Shown here: one piece after another, positions 17,314 through 25,902 of the stretch
How the letters are laid out: the number at the start of each line of letters is the position of its first letter
How positions within the stretch are numbered: the stretch's first letter is position 1
DNA from: Gemmatimonadales bacterium
GTDB lineage: Bacteria; Krumholzibacteriota; Krumholzibacteriia; LZORAL124-64-63
Assembly: GCA_019038745.1 (NCBI GenBank)
Contig: JAHOYV010000017.1
Coordinates: 1-64,000, forward strand
Direction: 5' to 3'
Length of the DNA: 64,000 nucleotides
Notes under the pieces: model-generated
What the model saw: only the letters and a program-made list of their open reading frames with translations
Databases searched by the model: none
What the model was told of the DNA's origin: nothing
Made by a program: the position numbers and the translations under genes

Positions 17314-18414
17314 TCAGTTCAGGATTTTCTTCAACGCTTCAATACAGGCTTCGTTTTCTGCACGTAATCCGATACTGATTCGGACCGCACCTTCCCCCAG
17401 TCCGAAGGCATGCATCGGTCTGACAATGATACCTTTGTGAAGCAGATCCTGGGTCAATTTCCCCGCGTCAGTGTCACAGCGCACTAATATGAAGTTGGTC
17501 TGACTGGGAACGACTTCAAAGCCAAGGGCACCAAGTTCTACGGCCATCCAATCGAGTTGCTCCTTGTTGCGGGCAACGCGACCGGGCACCTCATGCCAGT
17601 TGTCGATACAGGCTATGGCTGCAGTCTGGCTCAAAAGATTCACGTTGAAAGGCTCACGGGTTTTGTGCAATTGGGAAATAAAATCCGGATGCCCGATTCC
17701 GTACCCGACCCTCAGCCCGGCCAGGGAATGGATCTTACTGAAAGTGCGGAGGATCATAAGGTTTGGATAATCCGCCAGCATGGGAAGGGTTTGCGGATAG
17801 TCCTCCGCAGTGACGTATTCATAATAGGCCTCGTCGATGGCCACGATCACGCGGGACGGAACAGAATCCAGGAATGATTCGAATTCCTGACGGGTGTTGT
17901 AGGTCCCGGTGGGATTGTTGGGATTACAAACGATAATCAACTTGGTCTGGTCATCTACGGCGGCAGCCATTGCAGGCAAATCGTGTTTGTCGTCCGCATC
18001 GAGGGAAACGGGTCGTCCACATTCGAAATGGACCCCGCAGGTTAGGGGGTAGACAATGAAACTGTGTTCACTGAACACCACGTTCTCGCCAGGTGAGACC
18101 AACGCCCGAATCAGGATATCGAGAACTTCGTTACTGCCGTTGCCGAAAATTAATTGCTGCGGGTCCACTGACAGCAAGGATGCCAATTTGTCGGTCAAAC
18201 GGAAGCAGGTCGCGTCGGGATAACGGTTCACCTCCAAGACAGCTTCCTGAACGGCGCTCACGACAGCGGGCAGCGGACCTTCAGGGTTCTCATTGCTGGC
18301 CAGCTTGATCACCTGGTCAAGGCCCAATTCCCGCTGGACTTCCTCGACGGGTTTACCGGGTGAATAGGGTCGGGTTCCCAGGATACCGGGACGGAAAAGG
18401 CTTTCAAAATCCAT
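17314..18414 (-). CDS. hisC: Histidinol-phosphate aminotransferase
   Basis: A PLP-dependent class-I/II aminotransferase of 366 residues, converting imidazole-acetol phosphate to L-histidinol phosphate. It shows IKLASNENPEGP near the N-terminus, NPNNPTGT, AIDEAYYEY, and the PLP-lysine region RTFSKIHSLAGLRVGYGIG, all typical of HisC. ATG 18414 is preferred to the GTG four codons upstream because GGAGGG lies 4-5 nt before it. It sits alone, away from other his genes, between rluB and cmk-plsC. Lone HisC homologues of this type sometimes also act on aromatic amino acids, so substrate range is uncertain. Confidence 0.9.
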   Translation of the reverse strand: MDFESLFRPGILGTRPYSPGKPVEEVQRELGLDQVIKLASNENPEGPLPAVVSAVQEAVLEVNRYPDATCFRLTDKLASLLSVDPQQLIFGNGSNEVLDILIRALVSPGENVVFSEHSFIVYPLTCGVHFECGRPVSLDADDKHDLPAMAAAVDDQTKLIIVCNPNNPTGTYNTRQEFESFLDSVPSRVIVAIDEAYYEYVTAEDYPQTLPMLADYPNLMILRTFSKIHSLAGLRVGYGIGHPDFISQLHKTREPFNVNLLSQTAAIACIDNWHEVPGRVARNKEQLDWMAVELGALGFEVVPSQTNFILVRCDTDAGKLTQDLLHKGIIVRPMHAFGLGEGAVRISIGLRAENEACIEALKKILN

Positions 18415-18431
18415 CGTGCCCTCCACTCTGG

Positions 18432-19181
18432 TTAATCGGGTTGTTCGACTGCCTTCCGCAGGGCGGATTCCTCCTGTTGGTTCAAACGCCGGAAATCCCC
18501 TTGCCTTAGTTTGCCGAGACCAACCGGCCCCACTTCAGTACGGTGGAGATGGAGAACCTTCAGTCCCACTACCCGGAACATGCGGCGTATCTGGCGCCGC
18601 CGGCCCTCATGAATCTGCATGACCCAATGACGATTCGTTTCATTCGGCTGCATTTCCAGCCGAGAGGGTAGACAGGTCCTGCCGTCCAATTGAATCTTGC
18701 CCCCTATCAATTGCTCGTGCAGGGCTGGAGTCAGCGGGCCGTTCAATTCCAGTTCGTAGGATTTCCAGACCCCTGAGTGGGGACGACAAAGCAACTGGTT
18801 CAACTGTCCGTCATCGGTCCACAGGAGCAACCCCGTACTCTCGGAGTCAAGTCGTCCGACCGGAACAAACCGGTCCGGGATCCCCGCCTGCAACCTATAG
18901 GCAAGCAAGCTCGGTTGACCCCCTTGGGACTTCAGGGTAGAGACGACCTCAAGCGGCTTATGAAAAGCATAAATTCTGAAATCACGCGGCATCCGGGCCG
19001 GGGCCCCATCGACCTGGACGTCGTCCGAGTCGGGATCCACCTGACGGCCCAGGTCAAGGACGGTTTGGCCATTGATGCTTACTCGCCCCTGGCGAACCAA
19101 TTCCTCGGACGCACGACGGGATCCGAAACCAGCCCGAGCCAAAAAACGGTTCAGGCGAAGTTTATTATCAGGATTCTTCAT
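18432..19181 (-). CDS. rluB: RsuA/RluB-family 23S rRNA pseudouridine synthase
   Basis: Isomerises a uridine in rRNA. An N-terminal S4 RNA-binding domain (LRLNRFLARAGFGSRRASEELVRQGRVSING) is followed by the catalytic domain, where the nucleophilic aspartate lies in VGRLDSESTGLLLWTDDG. The KSYELELNG and GRRRQIRRMFRVVG motifs place it in the RluB/RluE/RsuA group; the scpA-scpB-rluB order is widespread and favours RluB. The open frame runs to 19298, but the extra N-terminus overlaps scpB and is not conserved; ATG 19181 (or 19187), overlapping the end of scpB by about 14-20 bp, fits the S4 domain. The exact target uridine cannot be read from sequence. Confidence 0.9.
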   Translation of the reverse strand: MKNPDNKLRLNRFLARAGFGSRRASEELVRQGRVSINGQTVLDLGRQVDPDSDDVQVDGAPARMPRDFRIYAFHKPLEVVSTLKSQGGQPSLLAYRLQAGIPDRFVPVGRLDSESTGLLLWTDDGQLNQLLCRPHSGVWKSYELELNGPLTPALHEQLIGGKIQLDGRTCLPSRLEMQPNETNRHWVMQIHEGRRRQIRRMFRVVGLKVLHLHRTEVGPVGLGKLRQGDFRRLNQQEESALRKAVEQPD

Positions 19182-19842
19182 TTTCATCCGGCGGATCGGT
19201 TTCAGTGGGAATTTCAGCCTCCGGAACGGAAGAGTCAGTGGTTTCCGGAGCCGAGAAATATTCCTCGATTTCATCCTCGGAAACATCCCTACCGACAAGG
19301 CTGGCGAACTCTTTCAAGTCTTCCTTGTCCCCCATTACCGCTTCCAGGTCGGGGAGATCGGGAAGTTGTCCCAGACCCTTGAGGCCCAGATAATTCAGGA
19401 ATTCCCGGGTCGTTCCATAAAGAAGGGGGTTTCCCACAGCCTGGGAGCGGCCGACCACTGAAATAAGGCTTCGCTCGGTCAAGGTACTGATCGCCCCGCT
19501 GCTGTTAACGCCCCGGATTTCATCCACCTCCAGGCGCGTGATCGGCTGCCGGTAGGCTACGATAGCCAAAACCTCGAGTCCGGCCTTGGATAAGCGGGTA
19601 AAACGTCTCCCCTTGAGCATTTTCTCGACGATGGGAGAGAACTCGGGCCGAGTGGAGATTTGCCAACCGCCTCCGAATTCCACGATCATGAAGGCATGCC
19701 CGGCATTCTGGTATTCAGTTTCCAGGTCGCCCATTTCAGACCTAATTTGGGCTGTATCTTCACCAGGAAAGAGTTTCTTGAGCCTGGCCAGCGTCAGAGG
19801 ACTGTCGGTGGCGAATAAGAGTGCTTCCAGTTCCCGCTTCAA
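19168..19842 (-). CDS. scpB: Segregation and condensation protein ScpB
   Basis: Kleisin-interacting subunit of the SMC-ScpAB condensin. The 224 residues contain two winged-helix domains: ALLFATDSPLTLARLKKLF near the start, and KAGLEVLAIVAYRQPITRLEVDEIRGV followed by ALRTLTERSLISVVGR-like sequence and FLNYLGLKGLGQLPDLP. The last ~45 residues are acidic and probably disordered. ATG 19842 overlaps the scpA stop as ATGA, consistent with coupled synthesis of the two subunits. No smc gene is in the window. Confidence 0.95.
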   Translation of the reverse strand: MKRELEALLFATDSPLTLARLKKLFPGEDTAQIRSEMGDLETEYQNAGHAFMIVEFGGGWQISTRPEFSPIVEKMLKGRRFTRLSKAGLEVLAIVAYRQPITRLEVDEIRGVNSSGAISTLTERSLISVVGRSQAVGNPLLYGTTREFLNYLGLKGLGQLPDLPDLEAVMGDKEDLKEFASLVGRDVSEDEIEEYFSAPETTDSSVPEAEIPTETDPPDENEES

Positions 19843-20714
19843 TTCTCGGTCTCCAATTCCTGCATTGAACTCTCCTGAGTGTCGACGACCCCCGGTCGGT
19901 GGATCCAGATCTCGCTGTTGGCCTGGGTCTGCACGAACTCCAGACGTCCCCGCTTTACAAGTTCCAGCACTGCGATGAAGGTCACAATAACTTCCATCTT
20001 CACTGAATCCGACATGAACAGTTCCGTGAAGTTGATAGTCCCTCCGTTACCAATTCTCTCTTCTATGAGAGACATTTTTTCTTCCACCGTGTACGGCTCC
20101 CGCTCCACCTCGTGGACGGGACTGGCCTGTAAACGGTCGAAGATTCCAGCCAGAGCCGACAGGAGATCGAACATCTCAATCCGAAGTTTCGGCTCAAGGT
20201 CCAGCTCATCCTGGAAAGGATAGGACGTCTTTCTCAAATGGAATTTCCGACGCCCCTGTTCCTGCAGATGCAAGGCCGCGGCGGCTTCCTTGAAGCGCTT
20301 ATACTCAAGCAGACGACGAACCAATTCAGCACGGGGATCCTCCTCCTCCTGATCCTCCTCTGAATGGGACGGCATCAGCAATTTCATCTTGATGACCATC
20401 AGAGTTGCTGCCATGGCGATGAATTCACCCGCCGTTTCGAGGTTGATGATCTGCATCACCTCGATATGGTAAATGAACTGTTGAGTGATTCTGGAGATCG
20501 GAATATCGTAAATATCCACCTGGTCCTTTGTGATCAGGTGCAGAAGCAGATCCATTGGGCCCTGGAAACCGGTCAATTCTACCTGATAGGCCTCGCTGGT
20601 GCGGAAATATTCCAGTTCCTCGGGCAGCGATTCGAGGTTCCAGGAATCCGGGCCCCTGTCGTCCCCGGGTTCGTCCATTATGACCGCAAGATCAGGTTGC
20701 TTGCTCTCCATCAT
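19839..20714 (-). CDS. scpA: Segregation and condensation protein ScpA
   Basis: Kleisin subunit bridging the SMC heads. It shows the typical N-terminal YQVELTGFQGPMDLLLHLI, then DQVDIYDIPISRITQQFIYHIE and FIAMAATLMVIKMKLLMP, and the C-terminal winged helix (VIVTFIAVLELVKRGRLEFVQ). About 291 residues from ATG 20714 compares with ~250 in B. subtilis; the extra part is an acidic lead of ~40 residues. Starts compete here: ATG 20714 and 20711 are back to back, and a TTG at 20735 has the best Shine-Dalgarno (AGGAG, 8 nt). The much longer frame to 20939 overlaps trpS and is rejected. It is 44 bp downstream of trpS and overlaps scpB. Confidence 0.94.
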   Translation of the reverse strand: MMESKQPDLAVIMDEPGDDRGPDSWNLESLPEELEYFRTSEAYQVELTGFQGPMDLLLHLITKDQVDIYDIPISRITQQFIYHIEVMQIINLETAGEFIAMAATLMVIKMKLLMPSHSEEDQEEEDPRAELVRRLLEYKRFKEAAAALHLQEQGRRKFHLRKTSYPFQDELDLEPKLRIEMFDLLSALAGIFDRLQASPVHEVEREPYTVEEKMSLIEERIGNGGTINFTELFMSDSVKMEVIVTFIAVLELVKRGRLEFVQTQANSEIWIHRPGVVDTQESSMQELETEN

Positions 20715-20758
20715 TTCCTGTTCAGATCGAGCCAATGTGCTCTCCTGTTTCCGTATTT

Positions 20759-21793
20759 CTAGCCCAGTCCCATAGCTTGGTGAACTTTTTCCATGGTCCG
20801 TCGCGCAGTTTCCCGTGCGCGTTGGCAACCGGTGTGAATGATTTCGTCCAGGGATTTTGGGTCGGCCGCGTAAGAGGCCCGGCGCTCCCGTAAGGGGGCA
20901 AAATGTTCGCTGACACCCTCTGCCAGGATCTTCTTGCAATCAACGCAGCCCCGAGCGGCGTTCTTGCATTCATGGGCGGTCCGGGCTACTTCATCCGGCA
21001 AAAACTTCTCATACCAGGTGTAGACAGCACAGATCTCGGGATTGCCCGGGTCGGATTTTCTGAGCCGGGCCGGATCCGTGAAGGCGGGCATTATTTTCTT
21101 CCGAATTTCCTCCGGAGACGCCGAAATTTCGATCGTATTACCCAGGGACTTGCTCATCCGTTTTCCGTCCGTGCCGGGGAAACGGGCAAATTTTGTGACC
21201 AGGGCCTCGGGTTCCGGAAAAGTCTCTCCAAAGTGATTGTTGAAACGTCGAGCCATTTCGCGCGTCAGCTCCAGGTGCGGCAACTGGTCCTCGCCAACCG
21301 GAACCGCGTTGGCCAGGTAGACCAGAATGTCCGCCGCCTGCAGCACGGGATAGCCCAGGTGGCCGTAACTGATTTCAGAACCGAGATTGAGATCCCGGAT
21401 CTGCTCCTTGAAGGTCGGGTTTCGTTCGAGGCGGCCCATGGAAATCATCATGGCCATGATCAGGTAAAGCTCGGCGTGTTCCTTGACTTGGGACTGGATG
21501 AAGAGCACTGATTTTTCCGGGTCCAGACCGGCTCCCAGCCAATCGAGGTACATTTCCCTGCTATTGAGATTGATTTCGGCGGCTTTGTCCAGGGCAGTGG
21601 TGAGAACGTGCCAATCTGCGACCATGAAGTAACATTTGTAATCGTCCTGCAGACCGATCCAATTCTCCAGGGCACCGGTATAGTTGCCCCAGTGCAGTCG
21701 ACCGGTGGGCCTCATGCCGCTGAGGATGATTTTCTGGCCGGGTATCTGGCCGGAATTTTGTCCCGTTTGTCCGGAGTTGGTGTTGGAATTCAA
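20759..21793 (-). CDS. trpS: Tryptophan--tRNA ligase
   Basis: Class I aminoacyl-tRNA synthetase charging tRNA-Trp. The HIGH-type motif appears as PTGRLHWGNYTGAL (with HWGN rather than the common HLGN) and the KMSKS motif as DGKRMSKSLGN. The 344 residues match the family. The start is TTG 21793 with AAGGAT 7 nt upstream; the only nearby ATG falls inside the conserved SGMRPTGRLHWGN block, so it cannot be the start. The first ~20 residues are Asn/Gln/Ser-rich and not conserved. It is followed by scpA and preceded by xerD across a 145-bp gap in which no T-box or other leader is evident. Confidence 0.96.
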   Translation of the reverse strand: MNSNTNSGQTGQNSGQIPGQKIILSGMRPTGRLHWGNYTGALENWIGLQDDYKCYFMVADWHVLTTALDKAAEINLNSREMYLDWLGAGLDPEKSVLFIQSQVKEHAELYLIMAMMISMGRLERNPTFKEQIRDLNLGSEISYGHLGYPVLQAADILVYLANAVPVGEDQLPHLELTREMARRFNNHFGETFPEPEALVTKFARFPGTDGKRMSKSLGNTIEISASPEEIRKKIMPAFTDPARLRKSDPGNPEICAVYTWYEKFLPDEVARTAHECKNAARGCVDCKKILAEGVSEHFAPLRERRASYAADPKSLDEIIHTGCQRARETARRTMEKVHQAMGLG

Positions 21794-21938
21794 AATCGGG
21801 ATCCTTCACAAGTTGTCGGCCAGAGTTACAACCTCTGCCTGGATAAGCCGGAGCCCGGTATGGTCATCCGGGGGCCGCGTTAGATTCTGGAGGCCGAAAA
21901 TACCACCGCACCGGTTTCATGTCAAAGGAAGCGGCGGT

Positions 21939-22862
21939 TCAAAGTCGAGCTCTGGGGTGGGCTTCAAGCCAGGCCGAAGCCAGCCAGGAACGATCCACGT
22001 GAGTGTATATCTCGGTCGTATTGATATTTGCGTGGCCGAGTAGTTCCTGTACAACTCTCAAATCAGCCCCACCCTCCAGAAGGTGGGTGGCGAAGCTATG
22101 CCGCAAGGTGTGGGGGGAAAGACGGGTCGTCAGACCGGTTTCCGCGGCGGCCTGTTTGATTAAATTCCAAATCGAAACCCGCGAAAGCCTTCCTCCGCGC
22201 TGGTTCAAAAACACCGCTGGGGTGGGTTGTTTCCCCACCAATAACGGTCTGCCTTTACCCAGGTATTTTTCCATTGCAGCCAGGGCAGGCTCCCCCACCG
22301 GTACCCGCCTCTGCTTGCTGCCTTTGCCACGCAAAAGGAGAGTTGCTTCCCCCGAGTCCAGGTCGAGGACATTCAGTCCGCACAACTCGCTTACACGGCA
22401 GCCGCAGCCGTAAAGAACTTCCAGTATGGCCCTATCCCTGAGGGGCCGTGGCTCTCCGCCCTGGATGGATTCAATGAGTTTCACGACCTGGGACTGGGAC
22501 AGAATTACGGGAAGCTTTTGGCCCAATTTGGGAGCGGCAATTGTTTGAGTGGGATCCTCCTTCAGTTCCCCTTCTGCAACGAGGAAACGGAAAAAGGAAC
22601 GTAGACTGGAAAGCAGGCGGGCTCGACTGCTGGCGACAAGGTCATCGGCTGATGCCATCATAAATCGCCGCAAATGAAGATCCTCGATTGTTTTCGGCTC
22701 CAACAATTTTTCCTGGACAGCCCATCGGTAGAGTCTGGAAAGATCCGTGTTTACAGCCTTCAGGCTGGACCGCGCCAAGCCCTTGTCGGCTCCGCAGTGG
22801 GCCAAAAAATCGGCAAGAGCCAATTCCCAGGCCGTGGTCTCAGGTTCTTCCCGCTTACTCAA
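21939..22862 (-). CDS. xerD: Site-specific tyrosine recombinase, XerD-like
   Basis: Resolves chromosome dimers at dif together with a partner recombinase. The 307 residues have an N-terminal SAM-like core-binding domain and a catalytic domain with all active residues: R in YGCGCRVSELCGL, K in RGKGSKQRR, HTLRHSFATHLLEGGADLR, and the nucleophile Y in NTTEIYTHVD. ATG 22862 overlaps the uvrC stop as ATGA. A second Xer protein is encoded at 31918-32883 next to hslVU, which is the usual xerC place, so this one is called XerD. The scpA-scpB neighbourhood also fits XerD, which lies near scpAB in B. subtilis. XerC versus XerD cannot be settled by motif alone. Confidence 0.85.
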   Translation of the reverse strand: MSKREEPETTAWELALADFLAHCGADKGLARSSLKAVNTDLSRLYRWAVQEKLLEPKTIEDLHLRRFMMASADDLVASSRARLLSSLRSFFRFLVAEGELKEDPTQTIAAPKLGQKLPVILSQSQVVKLIESIQGGEPRPLRDRAILEVLYGCGCRVSELCGLNVLDLDSGEATLLLRGKGSKQRRVPVGEPALAAMEKYLGKGRPLLVGKQPTPAVFLNQRGGRLSRVSIWNLIKQAAAETGLTTRLSPHTLRHSFATHLLEGGADLRVVQELLGHANINTTEIYTHVDRSWLASAWLEAHPRARL

Positions 22863-24733
22863 CCGGTTCCTCCCTGCCGGGGTGAGGGTTTGTCCCTGCC
22901 AGAGAAAAATTCCTGAATCGCGACGACATCGTGCCGGTTGATCCCCCGGACATCGGCCAACTCTTCGGTCGTGGATTCCCGAATCCGGACGACCGAACCG
23001 AAATGATGCAAGAGGGCCAACTTCTTCATCCGGCCTATGCCGGGAATCAGGTCCAGTTCGCTGTCGGTGGTTTTCTTGTCCCGCAACAATCGGTGGTAGG
23101 TGATCGCAAATCGGTGGGCCTCATCCCTCACTCTTTGTAAAAGACGCTGTGCCTCGCATCCGCGGGGTAGATCGATTGTTCGGTTTTCCTTGTAGATGGT
23201 CTCTTCCCGTTTGGCCAGGCCAATCAGTTGGACACCATGGAATCCCAACTTCCCCAGAACACGACGGGCCACCGAGAGTTGACCCGCCCCACCGTCGACC
23301 ACAACCAGATCCGCGGGCAACAATTTCCTTTCCAGCAGCCGACTGTAATAGCGATCCAGGACTTCCTCCATGCTGGCGAAATCATCAATGCCGGGAACCG
23401 TTTTGATCCGGAAGCGACGGTATCGACTTTTCAGGGGGTCCCTCCCCCGAAAATAGACAAGCGAGGCCACTGTTTCCTTCCCTTGGAAATTGGAGATGTC
23501 GAAGCACTCGATGGTCTCGGGAACAGTGTGTAGTTCCAAGGCCTCCTGTAGTTGGATGTCCGCCGGGGTGACCTTTTTGCCCAGACGTACGGCTCGATCC
23601 AGGCAGGCCTCCCGCAAACGGAAAACGGCATTGGTGTGGGCCAGTTCCACCGCTTCTTTGCGGGCCCCGCGCAGAGGGTGTTTCAATTTCACTTTGGCCC
23701 CGCGGAGGTCTCCCAGCCATGCCGCCCAGGGTTCTATTTCGGACAGGGGATGAGACAGCAGAATTTCCCCTGGAATATCTCCGGCTCTGGGGTAGTACTC
23801 TCTTAAAAGTTGTCCCATGAAGGCTTCCAGCCCGCTGTCCAGCTTGTCCGCAAGCAGGAAGTGGTCGCTGGTCCGGATTTTGCCAGCCCGGACACGAAGA
23901 ATCACACAAGCGGCATCCTGACCTTCGCGCGCAACGCCGCACAGGTCACAATCTCCGCTCACCCCGGAGACCGGTCGGCCCCGAGTGGTTGTTCGTTCCA
24001 ACTGTTGGATCAGGTCCCGAACCTTGGCCGCGTTTTCATACTGATGGTCCCGGGAGTAAGCGTCCATTTCCTCCCGCAGCTCCTTGAGGATCTCCACCTC
24101 AGCACCTTCCAGGAAACGAACCATGCGTTGGGCTGAATTCCCATAGCTTTCCAGGGAATCGTAACCCACACAGGGTGCGCTACAGCGCCCAATCTGATAA
24201 TCCAGACAAGGCCGGGAGACGTTCTGGTCAGGTAGATCCAAGTGGCAGGTCCGGACACCGAAAACCCCGGCCGCGAATTTCAAGGTCTCCCGCATGGCGG
24301 TTACATCAGTAAAGGGTCCGAAATATCGGGCCTTGTCCCGAACGATGTCCCGGACAACCGTCACCCGTGGGAAGGCCTCATCCAGAGAGATTTTAATGTA
24401 GGGGTATTGTTTGTCGTCCTTCAGGCGGATATTGTACTTGGGTCGGTATTCCTTGATCAGTTGGTTCTCCAGGACCAGTGCATCCGTAGGAGTGTCGGTA
24501 ACAATGTAATCTATGTCGTGAACCCGCTTTACCAAGGCATCTGTTTTTAAATCCCGATCCCTAGCGGGTTGAAAGTAGGAACGAACCCTCTGGTTCAAGC
24601 GACTGGCCTTCCCCACATAGAGAACCTTGCCCTGTTTGTCCTTGTGCAGGTACACTCCGGGTGCGTCGGGGACCGTGGATAGCTTGTGCTGAAGCTTTTC
24701 CCTTGTGGAATGGTCTTTTGGATCCCTTGACAT
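22859..24733 (-). CDS. uvrC: UvrABC system protein C
   Basis: Dual-incision nuclease of nucleotide excision repair. The 624 residues show in order: the GIY-YIG nuclease (PDAPGVYLHKDKQGKVLYVGKAS, about 20-45), a Cys-rich segment (CLDYQIGRCSAPCVG), the UVR motif that binds UvrB (DHQYENAAKVRDLIQQL), the RNase H-like 5'-incision domain (CFDISNFQGKETVASLV; DLVVVDGGAGQL; KREETIY) and a C-terminal tandem helix-hairpin-helix (LIPGIGRMKKLALLHHFGS). It is the first gene of its run, diverging from rpsT with only 55 bp between start codons, and overlaps xerD by 4 nt. The rpsT -35 hexamer falls on the uvrC start codon, so the two genes share regulatory DNA. Confidence 0.97.
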   Translation of the reverse strand: MSRDPKDHSTREKLQHKLSTVPDAPGVYLHKDKQGKVLYVGKASRLNQRVRSYFQPARDRDLKTDALVKRVHDIDYIVTDTPTDALVLENQLIKEYRPKYNIRLKDDKQYPYIKISLDEAFPRVTVVRDIVRDKARYFGPFTDVTAMRETLKFAAGVFGVRTCHLDLPDQNVSRPCLDYQIGRCSAPCVGYDSLESYGNSAQRMVRFLEGAEVEILKELREEMDAYSRDHQYENAAKVRDLIQQLERTTTRGRPVSGVSGDCDLCGVAREGQDAACVILRVRAGKIRTSDHFLLADKLDSGLEAFMGQLLREYYPRAGDIPGEILLSHPLSEIEPWAAWLGDLRGAKVKLKHPLRGARKEAVELAHTNAVFRLREACLDRAVRLGKKVTPADIQLQEALELHTVPETIECFDISNFQGKETVASLVYFRGRDPLKSRYRRFRIKTVPGIDDFASMEEVLDRYYSRLLERKLLPADLVVVDGGAGQLSVARRVLGKLGFHGVQLIGLAKREETIYKENRTIDLPRGCEAQRLLQRVRDEAHRFAITYHRLLRDKKTTDSELDLIPGIGRMKKLALLHHFGSVVRIRESTTEELADVRGINRHDVVAIQEFFSGRDKPSPRQGGTG

Positions 24734-24755
24734 CTATCCCCGGCCCTGTTAAATT
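24727..24755 (+). promoter_or_regulatory. Sigma-70 promoter of rpsT
   Basis: A perfect -35 (TTGACA, 24727-24732) and a -10 of TAAATT (24750-24755) are spaced by 17 nt, with a TGT just before the -10 that makes an extended element. The predicted start of transcription is about 26 nt before the rpsT start codon. One of the two strongest promoter matches in the window. Confidence 0.75.
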
Positions 24756-24788
24756 GCCCGCCTTGTAAGCTTAAACGGAGGTTTTCCA

Positions 24789-25046
24789 TTGCCGAATAAC
24801 AAGAGTTGCAAGAAGCGGTTAGTCACTAGTGCCAAGCGTAACGAGCGCAACCGGCAGAATCGTGCCATGATGCGTTCGCAAATCAAGACGTACCGCAGCG
24901 AAATCGAAGCGGCAAGTCCCGAGGGAAAAGTTTCCTCGCTGACGGCCATGTACAGTCTGATCGACACTCAGGCGCGCAAGGGCCTCATGCCCAAGAGCAG
25001 GGCTGCCCGTCTTAAGAGCCGGATGGCTGCGGCGGCCACCAAGTAA
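24789..25046 (+). CDS. rpsT: 30S ribosomal protein S20
   Basis: An 85-residue basic primary-binding protein of the 30S subunit. It starts NNKSCKKRLVTSAKRNERNR after the initiator and ends KSRAARLKSRMAAAAT, the normal S20 helical-bundle sequence. Initiation is at TTG 24789, with GGAGG 7 nt upstream; no ATG exists before the conserved region. E. coli rpsT also starts with UUG, and there the weak codon is part of autogenous control, so the same use here is a reasonable inference. It is the only + strand gene in the first 53 kb, as an independent unit with its own promoter and terminator. Confidence 0.96.
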   Translation: MPNNKSCKKRLVTSAKRNERNRQNRAMMRSQIKTYRSEIEAASPEGKVSSLTAMYSLIDTQARKGLMPKSRAARLKSRMAAAATK

Positions 25047-25085
25047 CCGCCTGTCCGGGTCGCGTTCTGAATGAAATAAATTGTT

Positions 25086-25116
25086 GAGGGTCCGAAATCG
25101 GGCCCTCTTTGTGTTT
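25086..25116 (+). terminator. Rho-independent terminator of rpsT
   Basis: A 9-bp stem (GAGGGTCCG / CGGGCCCTC, one G-U pair) with loop AAAT is followed by TTTGTGTTT, 39 bp after the rpsT stop. On the opposite strand the same hairpin lies about 37 bp beyond the dapB stop and is followed by a moderately T-rich stretch, so it may serve both convergent units. Confidence 0.85.
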
Positions 25117-25143
25117 GCCTGTAGATTGCCTCATTTTTCCACT

Positions 25144-25902
25144 TCATCCGGCAGGATCCACCTGTTGGCCGCCCATGTTTTCCAGGACGTCTCCCAAATC
25201 ATACAAACCAGGCTCCCGGCCCGCTACAAACCTCACCGCCGGGAGTACTCCACGCAGGAACGCTTTCCGAGAATGCGCCCTGTGGGTAATGACCAGCGTC
25301 TCTTCCTGGTCGCTGAATTTCCAGGTATGTTCACCGATAATTCCACCCTGACGCAGGGAATGTGTAGGTACCGGATTTCCTCCCCGTATTTCTTGGTAGG
25401 CGGCCCCCAATCTGGCGGCGGTCCCACTGGGTCGATCCAGCTTCGTTACATGATGGGTTTCTACCTGCTCCGGGTCGAAGCCGGACGGAAGGGTTTTTGC
25501 CAGCAGTTGCAGCAACATTTGCAGGGCGGGAATCCCAATACTGAAATTCGGAGCGCGGACAACCGCCTGCTTCCTGGCGAATCCGGCCAATAGTTCTTCC
25601 TGGGCCTCGTTGAAACCGGTTGTGCCGACTACCAAAGCAGCATGGAGTTTCTTTGCCTGGTCAAGGAGGCCATTAAGGGCCGGGGCGAGGCTGAAGTCGA
25701 TGATCACACACCCATCAGGAAGTGAGTCGGCCATCTGCGACTGTTCGGTAAGGGGCAGGGTAGGGTGAAACGCACCCGGGGTCTGCTCTTGCCCGTCTTC
25801 GGTTATCAAACCGCACAGATTGCAATCCTGGGCTGAGGCGACCAGTTCAGCCAGCAAAAGACCCATCCGTCCTTCGGCCCCATGGACCGCGACCTGGATC
25901 AA
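25144..25902 (-). CDS. dapB: 4-hydroxy-tetrahydrodipicolinate reductase
   Basis: Reduces HTPA to tetrahydrodipicolinate with NAD(P)H in lysine and meso-diaminopimelate synthesis. 252 residues: Rossmann start VAVHGAEGRMGLLLAELV, then VVGTTGF, APNFSIGIPALQMLLQLLA, and the catalytic/substrate block ETHHVTKLDRPSGTA with the conserved His-His and Lys. It is the last gene of the dap run and overlaps dapA by 4 nt (ATGA). The next gene, rpsT, is convergent. Confidence 0.97.
   Translation of the reverse strand: MIQVAVHGAEGRMGLLLAELVASAQDCNLCGLITEDGQEQTPGAFHPTLPLTEQSQMADSLPDGCVIIDFSLAPALNGLLDQAKKLHAALVVGTTGFNEAQEELLAGFARKQAVVRAPNFSIGIPALQMLLQLLAKTLPSGFDPEQVETHHVTKLDRPSGTAARLGAAYQEIRGGNPVPTHSLRQGGIIGEHTWKFSDQEETLVITHRAHSRKAFLRGVLPAVRFVAGREPGLYDLGDVLENMGGQQVDPAG

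Noticed and set aside
21939-22862. The two Xer-type recombinases as integrases of a mobile element
   Set aside because: Both lie in conserved housekeeping runs, have normal Xer length and overlap or abut core genes; no att-like repeats or cargo genes are present.
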